Shown here one piece after another: positions 12,829 through 25,393 of a stretch of DNA of 64,000 nt (position 1 is its first letter; every line of letters starts with the position of its first letter). The stretch lies in contig WBMQ01000008.1 of NCBI GenBank assembly GCA_016630905.1, forward strand, positions 248,001 through 312,000, in the 5' to 3' direction. Source of the DNA: Capillidium heterosporum. Its lineage: Eukaryota; Entomophthoromycota; Entomophthoromycetes; Entomophthorales; Capillidiaceae. A program made the translations under genes and the position numbers. The notes below the pieces were generated by a model. The model saw only the letters and a program-made list of their open reading frames with translations. It was not told the origin of the DNA and searched no databases.

Positions 12829-15272
12829 TGTGTACTTGGAACCAAAATTTTAGACTTGAGGTAAAATCAGAGTGTCTTTGTTATAATTTGAGTTTAGTTT
12901 TCTTTTCTGTCTTCAGATATGAACTGAGTACTAATTGATTTTATTCTAGATTTTTTATTTTTGATTTACCCTTGAAACGAGAGATAGATGAGATAGATTA
13001 TTTCAAACAGTGCTCAGAAATAAAAGTTTCATATCAATACGGGGTCTTTAGTAAGTTACTTTATTCATATATTTCCATCTATTGGGCTAAGTTTATTATA
13101 ATAATAAGTAGCACTTTAACACTACTAGTCTGCTCTCATATGCCATAAGTTTAATTTGCATATGCTCGTTTTTTAGAACTGTACGATGCTGAGTTCAATC
13201 TTTGAAATATTGTTATTTTAATGCAACTATGATAGGCTAGCTAGTTTAATCAATATAGCACCAACATCTATATACTTTAACCTTAGATATTTGGAAATAC
13301 TAACAATTATAAGTCAAATACTTTATCGAAATTAGACATATCCTTTACATCTAACTTTGGACACCAACTTCAATCGAGCACTGATCCATTTCATGAAATT
13401 TAACTAAATATTATAAATATATAAATTATACACCTCATCGTTATTGGATATGCTTGTACTTTGTTAAATTATAAAGGCAATTTAAGATTGCCTTTCCTTG
13501 GTATCACTTTATACCGTAATAGGAACACTATAACCAACCTATTTTGATTTTTAGCAGCTGCAGTGTATACCTTTAATGCCTATATTCGTATAGATACCGA
13601 TAAGCCTACTTTGTACTTTAAATTTAAATATCAAATCTACAATATAGCTGAACTTAGAATGCCATATCTCTAGTTATATAATGGATAGCGGTGCTAATTT
13701 TACCTCTGCGATATATGTATGTAAATCTTTGACTCAATTTAGTCAAGATCAAGTTTATTCCAAACTACCACTATATATAATGTTTTACCCAGCATATTAT
13801 TCATCACCTACTACAATATAAACACTTGGCATTATAAAGTTAGGCCAACATTTTAGCTAATGTAACTTGCTTCAATAAAATTAGCTAGATAGAACCTCAA
13901 ACTACAAAAGACCAATAGTATATAAATGTTTATTATACTTGATTAACATCTACAATTTAAAATGCATCTAAACTTATATCCAAACTAAACCCGCTTACAA
14001 ATACTATACCAAAAGATTGTTCAAAAATGTGTCAATTTCACAAAAGTATATTGGAATCCCAAAAGATTCATGAATCTAATCATGCCTCCAAGTACATAAC
14101 GCCATACAAACACCTAAACTTTTATAGGCTACTATCGAATGCATTGCTATTACAAATACATTTATTCTTGTAGATATTTAATGAATACTATTTTTCAAAT
14201 GTACCCCAGCCATGGCCCTAAAACCTATACCAGAATGGAGTTAGCTAAATTAATACGTTACTGTTTGTATTGAAACATAGTCTCGCATTATATTTTTCAT
14301 ACAGGTTCAAATTTTTTGAAACCTAGATATTGGATTCAAATGAAGTTAGCCAAGCGTCTCCCAAATCGCACTTGTAAAAGGGGAAGCAGTAGCATCCATA
14401 TCCTTTTGCGATGTTAGCAGTCTCATCCATTTTCAAGTTATAAACTTCTGGGAAATTACCATGGTATACTGAAAATTCCGTAGAATCCCATAACTAGAAC
14501 TACTACATATCTAAAGATATATACACCAGCTCTACAAAATTTTGATCCAATTAGATGCCGCCAATATATTAGATCGGATCAATTCTCTATTGCAAAGGCG
14601 GCCAAACTATAAGAAATTATTTTTCCATTCAGTTGAAATTGGCCAGCGTCAAAGTTTGAGATTGTAACTAATTTTCACTCCTTCAACCCCAAAACCAAGC
14701 AACATCTTCCGATCTTCAGTTTAAAAACAAAGCTCCAAGTTTCCGATTTGAACGACTCTGATTTTTCAATTTGTTTGGCATTACGGTTTATCATCATTCA
14801 AACTATGGCAATGATAGATTTATACTGTCGACCAACCTGCATAGTTTGCTGTAAAGCGGGGTAGTGGCAGGATATATAAAACCTATTTGAAGAAAAGGTG
14901 GTAATTGAAAATTACACTGTGCCTACTTTCTTTTCAAAGTCTGTCTCCAACATTTAATCTATAATTGAGCGGGATTTTTCGATCCAAGTCTTAGATCCAA
15001 ATTTTAACCTGGTCTATAAAACATAACTATAATTCGTGAACCGTTAATCCAACACTAATAGGACAATTATCTATAATTAAATTCTGTTTAACTTCAACCT
15101 TAATCAACCTTAAAACCGATTAATAGTGATAGTTTATTAACTTCCATCTTCGTAACCAAATTTTTCTCACTACCTTTCTTATTCCCTTTCAACTTTATCT
15201 ACAACTCAACCTATCCAAAAGATATATCGACTTCCAAGTCTACCTAAAAGTTAACGAAAATCAAATATCAAC
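12829..15272. other. Intergenic region, no gene seen
   Basis: About 2.4 kb of AT-rich DNA with no open frame of useful length, no tRNA and no obvious repeat. The last 200 bases before 15273 become pyrimidine-rich (tttctcactacctttcttat), as in many fungal promoters and 5' UTRs. Confidence 0.5.
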
Positions 15273-15593
15273 ATGGGAATCATCTCGATTGTAACGATAC
15301 TCTTCAAACCCATACGACGAAACTCTATATTTGAAAAGGATATAGCTAGTGGCCTCACGTCTACTACCTTCGACTTGACCAAGAACGTCAAGGATAACGA
15401 CAGTCGACCAGGGTTAGATACTAGCGACGAGATAAAAGATATAATGATGGATGAGAACTGCTCCTTTGACGAAGCTAGATTGATCCAATTTTATAGGAGG
15501 TGCTGTAAGAACAACATAGATCCACTTACTGGCTTGCCGCTGGACCCCAAAGCTGGGTTCTTTCCCAACAACAACTCAATCAAGTCCAATTGA
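15273..15593 (+). CDS. Small UPF0357/DUF2015 family protein
   Basis: Single-exon, 106 residues. From memory of the fungal UPF0357 (DUF2015, yeast YCL012C-like) family, three blocks match: GLTSTTFDLTKNV, DSRPGLD, and the C-terminal pair NCSFDEARLI and NNIDPLTGLPLDPKAG (family pattern: vnFDEARriy...FakNgIgpdGrPrDPK). The short hydrophobic start MGIISIVTILF is in the place of the N-terminal membrane segment of the family, but it is shorter than usual. Molecular function of the family is unknown to me. It stands alone between two long intergenic regions. Confidence 0.75.
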   Translation: MGIISIVTILFKPIRRNSIFEKDIASGLTSTTFDLTKNVKDNDSRPGLDTSDEIKDIMMDENCSFDEARLIQFYRRCCKNNIDPLTGLPLDPKAGFFPNNNSIKSN

Positions 15594-17856
15594 GGTAGCC
15601 ATATCAAAACTGTGGACTGCCCTAAAAAATTAACTTTGTACTGTATATTCGATTCTTTTACCTTTTTTAAATAAAAACAAAATATCAACCTCTGTTACAA
15701 TAGCTTATGCTTTATTGCTATACATACAAAAAAATTTTAATGTATATATTGTTTATTATACATCAAGCGTCATCTAGGTATGTTGATACTTTTAGTGTAT
15801 AGAAATTTTGAATTTTAATCGCGATCCAACTTTAGCCCAACAAATCTCCCTTTAGTATTCCAACATATTTACCAAATATAAAAATACCCATCTACTATAA
15901 CCCTAAGTCTTACATCAATATAATGAAACCTAATATACTAAAATTAGTGCATACATCTACACTATTAAAAAATTTATATCAGAGGATCCATAATTTTTAT
16001 ACTTTAGATGCTTACTAAAAATGGGTTGAGTAATGGTAACCGATAGGATTCAAGTATTATTTCAAAGGTAGAATGAAGACCAGTAATACTGTTTTGATGG
16101 GCTTCGATCCATTCGATCTTTATATGAGACGTAGTAAGAATTGTATAGGTTGGTGGACTTTAGACTTCCTATGCTTGTGAACTCCTAGGGAGAAAAATGT
16201 TTTTAATGACTTTTGGGATCTACAGCTGAGAGCGAATAGCATAAGCGTTACTATTAACTAGCTTGTTTCTGAATCTTAAGTATATTTCTTTATCTAGCAA
16301 ATATACTTTTGTGCCAAGATAAACTGGATCCCTCGAAGATGTTTTATTACTGTTTATTCCATATATATATTGTTTTAAAATACCAACCTCCATAATAGCA
16401 GTTGTAATCCATCGATATATATAACTACACTTATCAAAATATGTATACTTTTGAGTTTAACAAATTTTACTAGACGAACACCCTACAAGCTCCCTTTACT
16501 GTTTGAAAGTGAAAAGGAAAGATGGAATCTTCCTTATAAATCCTAGTCTTACATTAATGTAGTAGAGTCCTGTACAGTAAGCTCCAATAGATGCAGTTGT
16601 AGATCTAGCTTTAGTAAAAATCTAATTTATAGCGCAGGTAAAAACAAAAACTTTAATGTAAGCTTACTTTACGATAACTACATCTATAGCAAGAACACTT
16701 TGTGTACGGTGATTATTCCATATGGATATGTGGGCGGGCATTAGACGAATATTTAATGTCCCTTGATGTAAAAGAATTTTTAGTTTAAAAGTATAATGTA
16801 CCCTTGTATTGTAGACTTATGGGGTAAAATATTTTAGTCAATCATTTTAGCTAAGTTTACCAAACTCTCGTGATTTACTTATTTGAATTTGTATAAAACA
16901 TATATATTTAATGTATACTATTATAGGTAGTAAAGACGATGATTGAGGTAACGTTACTGGTCTATCAAAAACTCATAGCTTTGCAAGCTGACTATTGATG
17001 TTACTTATTGCTAAGATATTGGATATGGCCCTTCTATCAATGATCAGAAATAGATTTGATCCAAAGAGTTAGTCGTAAAATTTTGGATTTAGGAAGCTAA
17101 TCTGACGTCATGTTTTTAAGCCATATTTACGTCATTTTGTACGTGATTTCTGCTGTTAGAAAAGAATTATTGCGTAAAAATGAAAAGAACACAAGCTCAG
17201 GTCTAGGAAAGTTTGTCAAGGTATATGAAAAAGCTAGTTAGATTATTTACAAAATGTATAAATAAAAAGAAAAATCTTAGCGAATATTTATATGATCTAT
17301 ATCAATCCCATTTTGTATATTTTACCGAGTTTCGAACTCCATGTTTTTACTAAACAAACTATACTAAGCAAATACTATGTATTAATCTTATAAACGCTGC
17401 AGGTTGATATACTAATTTATTTCAAAGATAAATGAGGATAGATATTCTAGAATGGCATAATACACACATTATGTTTCAAATTTATAATAGACCTTGCTGA
17501 GTTGAGAAATTGATCAGCTGTGAAGAGTAACACCCAAGGTCTTGGGCTCTCTAGGCGAATTTGAACACCAATCTCCCCACATTTCCACCCAAAATCAAAT
17601 TGTAGAGCCGGCTTGACTGCCAAAACTTGAATTAGCTTTATTACGTTATGAAAATTAGTCATTCATTTGTCATCATTTCGACTAAAATTCTAGCGAATTG
17701 TAGGAGATAGAGGGAGCCATTAGTAAGGAATTGACTTTTACCATCCCAAAGCGAATTCTGGTGGAACTCTTATGATCACGTAACAACCCTGGATATCTAT
17801 TACAAGAAGCAAGAGGAAGAAAGGATAAATTACCAACTCTATTTAAATACAGCAAT
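15594..17856. other. Intergenic region, no gene seen
   Basis: About 2.3 kb of AT-rich DNA. The only open frame of note (17447-17662, minus) has no recognisable features. The last part is the upstream region of the phosphorylase-kinase-like gene. Confidence 0.5.
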
Positions 17857-20800
17857 ATGTTTATTGACACTAGTTTTATATCGAAAAAAATATACAGTGA
17901 ACCAACCAGTTTTACAAGTATGGGTTTGAATTCACGTAAGGATACCGAAGCTAGGTTGGACTACTACTACCGAGCCGTCAAAACTATTATCTTAGCTAGA
18001 CAGAACCCCAACTCGGGGCTGATACCGGCTTCCGTTGCAGTGACTACCCATGGAGATTACAGGGATGCTTGGGTTAGGTAAGCTAGCAAGACTTTAGTTA
18101 AATTTACTTACTATGGTTAAAGAGATAACGTCTATTCGATATTGGCAGTTTGGGGTGTCGCTTTAGCTTATGGCAGGCTAGACGATGTAGATGGTCGAGC
18201 ATGTAACTTGTTGTTTCTAGTGTTTCTGCTAACATACTGTAGTTGAGTTGGAACATTCGGTTGTCAAGCTTATGCGTGGTCTGTTGTTTGCCATGATGCG
18301 TCAGGCTCATAAGGTCGAAAAGTTCAAGAGTACCCAGTCTATTAAAGACAGTCTACATGCCAAGTATAACACCAACACTGGAGATACCGTAGTTGGTGAT
18401 GACGAGTGGGGTCATTTGCAAGTCGATGCTACCAGTATTTTCGTACTTATGATAGCCCAGATGACAGCTGGTGGTATGAATTTGATCTATACTTTGGATG
18501 AGGTCGATTTTATTCAAAATCTTGTATTTTATATTGAGAGGGCTTACAGGTAAGTTATATTTCGAGACTTGGTATTTATTTTTTGAAAGAACCCCTGACT
18601 ATGGTATCTGGGAACGTGGTAACAAGGTAAACCACGGTGAGCCGGAACTCAACTGCTCCTCCCTCGGTATGGTAGTTGCAGCCCTCCAAGCCATCGATGG
18701 CGTAAACTTGTTCGGCGCCAAGGGTGGCCCATCTTCGGTACAAACTTGATTACATATTGATAACTAATGTAAACTCAGATCATTCACGTACTACCCGATG
18801 AAGTCACTCGTAACTACTCAACCCTACACTCCTTCTTGCCTCGTGAGTCAAACTCTAAGGAGATCGATGCCGCCTTACTGTCGGTAGTCGGTTTCCCTGC
18901 CTTCGCTGTTGGGGATGCTGACTTGGCTGAACGTACTCGTAATGAGATCATTACCAAGTTAGGCGGTGTCTACGGGTGTAAGAGATTCTTGAGGGATGGA
19001 CATCAGGCCGTACTAGAGGGTAAACTATTTTTGGATATAGCTTGCTGATTTTTGTAGATCATTCGCGTTTACACTATGAGCCCAGTGAGTTGAAGATTTT
19101 CGAGCACATCGAATGCGAGTGGCCTCTCTTCTTCACCTATCTCATCTTGGATGGACTCTTCTCGGGAGACCACAAGATGGTCGAGAAATACCGCAACCTT
19201 CTTGAACCTATCTTAGTCGATTCTCAGGACGTTGTGGATCCTACTGCTCCAACCACTAACAGTATCAGTGAGGCATGTACCCCCAAACTGGTACGTACCC
19301 CATCTTCGACTCCTGGTAATCGTGTTGATAGCTTCCCCCTCGTTCCTGAAGTGTACTACGTACCCCGTGAATCGATTGAAGCTGAAAAAGCCAACCCCAA
19401 TTCCCAGAAGCGTCTCCCCAACGAGAACGTACCGTTGGTCTGGGCCAACTCGCTGTACTTCCTCGGAAACCTATTGTACGAAGGATTGCTAGAACCCAGT
19501 CAGCTGGATCCCTTGGCGAGACGTCTCAACAACCGCCGTGATCCTAATCCCACTACCGTTGTCCAAGTTGCCATCTTGACCGATACTTTGAAGCTGAAGA
19601 AGCATCTCAATGGCTTCGGTTTAGAGACTCAGACCCTGGAAGAGATCAGCCCTATCAACGTGTGCGACCCCAGCGCTCTCAAGGAGATCTACTCCACTTT
19701 GGGTTATAACTCCAAACTAGGCTTATCTGGAAGACCTAAACGTCCTATTGGTTCTCTAGGTACCAGTCGTATCTACCGCATCAACGGGCAGTTGTACGTA
19801 TTCACTCCCCATTTCATGGACTTTGAGCACTTTTACCTGTCAACCGATAACCAGTACTTCATCTCTGTTTTCGAGCACGAACTACAGTTCGTCCAAAAGA
19901 ACTGGTACTATCCAGGACGTCCTACTATGACCATCTTATTAACTGAGGAGATGATGACGGCCCGTGGAGCCAAGACTGGTGAACTTGCTAGCTATGCTGC
20001 CGTCAAGACCTTGTTGGACTTTATCTTCAAGTTGAAGTCGGGTAGCTGCAATGGTATCCGTACCAAGACTGGCAACATTCGTGAGATGGTCAGCACCTCA
20101 TCAGTCACTAGCTTAGACTTTTTAATCAATAAGAACGATATCGATGTAGTAGCTACCTTAAACGAGCTGAACCGTACCTCGCAAAACTCGGTCTCCAAAT
20201 TGAAAAATCCAGCCTTCCGAGGAAGGATCCGTCGTAGCTCGTCATCGTTGATCCCCACTAGTACTTTGAAAACCCCACTGCCACGCACCGAGAGTCAAGA
20301 GTACTTCCACATTACGGGAACTACCTTTAAGCTCAAGAAGCACGAGCAAGTGCTAGACGACAATCTGGAGGATGATGAATCGGGTGCATCCTCGCCACGC
20401 GAACCTCTTTCACTTAACCTTTATGACCCTAGCCAGGTACCTACCGCCATCGATCACCTTATCGCCTCCAACAACTTGTTCGACCAGATGGATTTGGCAC
20501 ACTACATCCACTCCTGCCACGGTTCTGAATACTATATTGAGGCTCTCGGATCGACCGTCGGTAAAATCATCGAGGAGATTTATTCACGCTCTATCACTCT
20601 CAAGCTATGGAGTGTAGTACGTCAGTCGGCTGGTGTTCTGCGTAAGATGGCTGACTCATTAACCATCAACGTTACTGATTTGATTATTCGTCAGAAGCGC
20701 ATTTCAGTTGGATCCGGTGCTCAAGAAACTCAAATCGATACCGCAGTAGCCCCCGACAATTTGCAGAAGATCATCTACGATTCGTGCAGTGTCGATGTAC

Positions 20801-22332
20801 GTGAAGGTCCTCTAGTCCAGGAGCTGATAACTTATCTCGGTACCTTTATCCGTGGAGATGCTTCCATGTTCGACGGTATCTTGCAACTCCGTTTACGCAA
20901 CATCATCATCAGTTTGCGTGAAGAGATCTCACGACTCAATAGCTGTAACGAGGATGACGCTGTCGAAATTTTGATGAATATGAGCCCCTTCGAGATCAAG
21001 TCGTTATTATACACCATATTGAGTGGACCTAGCCTCAGTAGCAAGGATACCTCAACCATCATCGACGAGAGCCTGACTTCAGTCAATACCAACCACTGGC
21101 GTAACGTTAGCATCCATACCCCAGCCCAAGCCGAGAACCTGAAGATCAACGTCCAGAGTGGTAGCTTCTGCTCCGGCAATTTCGTCAAGATTGAGATCAA
21201 CGGCAAGCTGATCCCTATCGACAACCGTGGATTCAACTTGGTTGCCCTTAATCTGATTGAAGGTACCATCGTCGAGACGGGATCCTTTGATACCCATTGG
21301 AATGAGTGCGATTCGCTGGAGTTGATCAAATTCATCAACCGCCTCTCATCTGGCCTCATTGTCGTCGGTGCCATCAAGGATGAAGCTAGTGAGAAGTTGA
21401 GTGCTGATGCCGTCACCGCCTTACAGACCTTAGGTCTCGTTGAAGTTGAAAAGCTGGCTTACCGCGACTCCTACGCCTTTGTAGGCGTAAAAGGCTCGTC
21501 CAAAGGATCCGCTGCCGAACACCTGAGCTCAGGATCCACTAACCCGGCTCAGATCAAGGACTTTTCTCTCTCCAAGTCTCAGTTCAACGCTTTAGCTAAG
21601 CAGTTGACCCCCTCCAAGTTGGTATCCATCCTCGAAGGTGAGTGCTCTGGACGTTGGTTACGCCGTCGTAAGAACGACGGGTCTTTCAACCGCGTACCTT
21701 CTGATTTCTATCCCATGGTATGGAAGGTCTTGACCAAGTCTCAAGGTCTACGACTTGGCTCCAAGAACTACGTTCCCCGCGACCCTACCGTCTCTGAGAA
21801 GACTCCCGATGAGTTCAACTTTGCTATGTTAGTTGAGAACTTTTTGTGCAAGTTCTACGACCCTGCTGAACGTCAGATCGCCATCGAGCTGTTGACCATC
21901 ATCTCGTACATCCAGGAAAATCACCCCCAGTTCGGTTACGAAAACAAGATTGTCGATATGGGTAAGTTGATCGTCAAGTCGCTGAATTTGTTCTGGAAGG
22001 ATTGGGTCGAAACTAACAAAGGCATCATCGCTACTACCGTCCTAGAGATGCAGTCGGATGCCGATGCTTCTAAAGTCAATGGCAAGGATAGCAACAGCCC
22101 TGCCTTCCTAAATATTCATCGATTGGAGGATCTACCTTGCCCTCGCTCCGTTTTGACCAACAACTTTGATTACGAGGCCAACGAGCCATACGCCCGTAGA
22201 CTTTTCTACGATCTACCTCAGCATACTGAGAAGGGTACCGCTTACTACTTGACTATATCGTTGTTAGAGGGATTGGACTACAAGAATGCGTTGAAGGATA
22301 TCATCGCCGCTACTGGATGGACCAGATCGTAA
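17857..22332 (+). CDS. Phosphorylase b kinase regulatory subunit alpha/beta-like
   Basis: Six exons with consistent phase: 17857-18077, 18123-18202, 18243-18549, 18590-18737, 18779-19019, 19058-22332, giving 1423 residues. In animals this subunit regulates phosphorylase kinase, which activates glycogen phosphorylase. The N-terminal glucoamylase-like (GH15) domain is clear: [98 protein letters not shown]-like and RFLRDGH. Middle: [19 protein letters not shown]. The C-terminal domain is kept ([20 protein letters not shown]; a final GTAYYLT segment). It ends in GWTRS, so the C-terminal CAAX prenylation box of animal subunits is absent. An internal ATG at 17920 (MGLNSRKD) fits the family N-terminus equally well. 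Introns are 38-46 nt. No catalytic gamma subunit is nearby. I cannot decide alpha versus beta. Confidence 0.95.
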
Positions 22333-23032
22333 TTTGAGTGACTGAAATCGATATTCTTCCTTTTCTCCCTCCTGCATATGAATAATGCGTCATAACTTTT
22401 TATATTTTAATTAAATTGGTGTCAAATTATAGCTATTTTGAATTATATTTACTACATTTTTTTGCTCATACCCCCATAAGTATATTTTGTGTTTATGAAG
22501 CTAGATATGGCCTACCAGCTTTAAAGTTCCAAATCTAGGTAAAGCTGTGAGTTTTTATCACTTTTAAATCCCCTCTAAATTTAAGAGTTGGTAGTGATCC
22601 CTTAAAATGTGAATTCGGATGTCTGAGTGGGTAGAAGATAGCTTTAACCTATAACTTAAGTACAGCATATCATTTTTTGCTTTATGCTCGATGAGTTTTC
22701 AAAAGATATAAAGAAAAGAGAATAGGTAAGTAGATCCTTAACAGTATATAGCAACAAGATAGTAAATAAAATTCTACAAGCTAACCTTAAGATGGCATTG
22801 ATACTTTTAATCAAAATCTAAACTAGAATTCAATTAATGGATTAACTTAAGCTTTGACCAGCCTATTTAAAAGATATCATGACGATCCCTATATATCTGA
22901 AAATGAACCAGGGGATCCACTTTACCACTGAGGTACTCAACAAAGTAGACATCATTACTAACCAACTTGATATTCATAAGCACAGGTAGATTTACATGGA
23001 CAGTATCCAATTCGTTGTACCAATCGTTTGAT
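22333..23032. other. Intergenic region, no gene seen
   Basis: Probable 3' UTR of the kinase-subunit gene followed by AT-rich DNA and the downstream flank of the LRR-like pseudogene. Nothing else seen. Confidence 0.45.
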
Positions 23033-24143
23033 TTAGTTTGGGAGTAGGTGACAAAATTCCAAGTTCTGCAAGTTGAACAGGTAAGTCAACAGCCACTTGG
23101 CAAACTCCATAGTGATATCGTACAAGTTGATCACGTGTAAGCTACGGAAGAAGATTGCCGATTGGAAGCCGACGGTCCAAGTATCTATCAAGTTGCCTTG
23201 GAATTCAAACCTGTGCAGCTTTTTAAAGAATAAGTTGAAGAGATTGGATGAAAAGTCCATTAAGTTAATAGAATATAAAGCAAGGTCGGTGATATGATCG
23301 AAGCAACCTTTCAAGACGTACTGGTAAGATGCACTGCCGAATCTGGCCTTTATGAGTATGGGCCAACTAGTTAGTTTGCCTAATAGCGGTTTGTTTTTGA
23401 GGCCAGTAAGTTTAGCAAAATTCTTAAAGTTAAAATAAATAAGCTTGGGGAAAGGATTTCTACTACTTGAAATCAAAATAGAGAGCTGAGGGTTGACATT
23501 GGTAATCAGGTATCTGAGATTTGGGAAGGTTGGTAGCTGTCCATTAGGTACGACATTGGCTTTTGCCTTCAGCTCAAAAAGCTTCAAATTGGGGAAGGCT
23601 GAAGTGATAGTAAATAACTGTTCTATAGTTGTACTAAGCTGAGCTTCAAATGCGTGAGGTTTGAGCTAAGCACTTTGGTGAAGAGCTTTGGGCTTTGACT
23701 TCTATAACTCGTTACCTTCAACTCAGAAAGTTTGGACAAACAGCAATCTAAAAGGAAATCGTAGTTACTGAGATGATGATTAAAATTGAGGACAGGCTTT
23801 TGATTGTGTTTGCTAGTTGTGCCAGCCTATGTACCATCAAATAATCATTAAACTGAACTCTAAATCGCAGTCTCTTAAGGCTAGGGATATTTAGTGAAAG
23901 TAGTTGTTCCGTTGATTGGAATAGGAAGTCTCTAAAGAGATTGTTTTTATTCAAAGCCACTTCCATCTACTTATGTATGTTAATGATTACTCAAATACGC
24001 CTAGACTTGCCACAGCTGTTACTAAAATATGCCTTCTTCTCAGCTATAGCTTTTATATCGCTGCTTAGTAGCTGAAAGTTGATACATTGCTTGACATCTA
24101 AATTCCCAAATATCTCCAAACATCTCGTTAGTTGCTCCAACAT
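23033..24143 (-). pseudogene. Degenerate F-box/leucine-rich-repeat-like gene
   Basis: Reading the minus strand from an ATG at 24143 (MLEQLTRCLEIFGNLDVKQC), several leucine-rich pieces follow in shifting frames. One covers 23966-23748 (SLNIPSLKRLRFRVQFNDYL). A second frame takes over near 23800 (NYDFLLDCCLSKLSELK, then SNLTHLKLSL). A third, 23650-23033, runs on as FPNLKLFELKAKA, FPNLRYLI, LHVINLYDITMEF and LFNLQNLEFCHLLPN. The spacing of Leu and Asn resembles F-box/LRR proteins, which are numerous in fungi. At least two frame changes, near 23800 and 23650, have no canonical intron to explain them. Introns I missed, or sequencing errors, could also produce this picture. The piece before 23966 also lacks an in-phase junction to the next. 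Confidence 0.45.
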
Positions 24144-24296
24144 TTCTAAACTATTAAATAAACCTAAATGCTAAATTTGATATTAGCTTAAAAATGCTGA
24201 AAGCTCTTTAAAGTTAAAAGCCTACTTATTAGATTCAGGACATCTAGGTACATATAAAGGAACAATCCAAAGTGGCTTGGATACATCAGTATATGA

Positions 24297-24460
24297 CTAG
24301 GCAGAAGGCTTCATAGGAACTTGATAGTATGCAAGGAGCAACTGTTTGATTTCTTGGCAGTAAGCCATGTCGGTCAATCTTATGGATAAAAGCCTTAGCT
24401 TTTGAATATTTAGTAATACTTTCTTATTCCCTAACTTTACGGGCAGAATTTTTAGCCATT
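24297..24460 (-). pseudogene. Possible second LRR fragment
   Basis: An open frame of about 50 codons on the minus strand contains KILPVKLGNKKVLLNIQKLR and LLSIRLTDMAYCQEIKQLLL, and stops at 24297. Its leucine spacing resembles the neighbouring LRR-like locus, so it may be a relic of a sister gene or of the same gene. The evidence is composition only. Confidence 0.2.
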
Positions 24461-25290
24461 ATACTAACCTTTCTATATTAATCTGGATAGCATATGCTTT
24501 GAATAAATATCTAGTTGATCAATTGGCCTTACAGCTTACCCTCGAAAAGCTACGATCCAAAGGTACACTATTATTTGAACTGAAACCCTTTTTATATAAA
24601 CTAAATACTATATCAGCGAACACTAATTGCTAACTATTATCCATACATATCTTCATATAGAATCATCGTTGTAAGCAAAGAGATTACAGTATAGATGTAG
24701 TAGTTGAAAATAAGTTTACATCATAGATTCTATTTTTATTTGCATTATAAACAAGTTGGTAATTTACCAGAGCTAGGCAACAGCAAAAATATCTACAAGG
24801 ATACATCATACAGGATTTTGTTATGTTGATGCAATTTTAAAATTTATGAGGGGCTCGCTTTTCATTTTTACTTTCAAATAATAAAGACGACTTTTGGAAG
24901 CCTGCCAAACATAGAGTTAAACTCAGTTGAAATGCAAGCACTTTCATCAACAGTACATTTGTGGGTGAATCTGATTCTTTATTAGATATATTGTATATAT
25001 ATATCAATTAATACCTATATATGCTCGATTTTAAAAAATGCAGGTATATTGGATAAAGCAGTCATATGCGAAGGCTTCAACTTACTGGTAGGAGTCGTAT
25101 AGAAGCTTTGATTCATATCACTACATTTTAATATAAACATCAATATGTATCAAACTTTTTACTTCAATTTTACTAGGAAGCTGGAATTCTAGATACTATT
25201 ACTTCAGTCATTGTATCTTCAAGTTGTAAAAACCAGAATAAGATTTCAAACTTTTGATACTTTTAGATATGTCTTCTAAAAGGAGGTTCA
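24461..25290. other. Intergenic region, no gene seen
   Basis: AT-rich DNA with a short TA-repeat tract near 24990-25005 and no open frame of note. Confidence 0.45.
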
Positions 25291-25317
25291 TCGGATGGTT
25301 CCTTTGGATACATCTGG
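25291..25317 (+). promoter_or_regulatory. Conserved hairpin in tRNA-Asn 5' leader, copy 1
   Basis: TCGGATG at 25291-25297 can pair with CATCTGG at 25311-25317 (7 bp, with U-G and G-U pairs); an inner TCC/GGA pair caps a TTT loop. The element ends 2 nt before the mature tRNA. The same element precedes three other tRNA-Asn genes in this window. Confidence 0.5.
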
Positions 25318-25319
25318 TA

Positions 25320-25393
25320 GCTTGTGTGGCGCAATTGGTTAGCGCGTGAGACTGTTAATCTCGAGGTTGCTGGTTCGAGTCCAGCCATAAGCG
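25320..25393 (+). tRNA. tRNA-Asn (GTT), copy 1
   Basis: Full cloverleaf of 74 nt without intron. Acceptor GCTTGTG pairs with CATAAGC; the D stem is GCGC/GCGC; the anticodon stem TGAGA/TCTCG holds loop CTGTTAA with anticodon GTT; the T stem is GCTGG/CCAGC with loop TTCGAGT; discriminator G. A TTTTT terminator follows within 10 nt. The core is identical to the four other copies. Confidence 0.97.

Noticed and set aside
20832..21416. A 194-codon minus-strand frame
   Set aside because: It is antisense to the well-supported phosphorylase-kinase-like exon and has no recognisable content.
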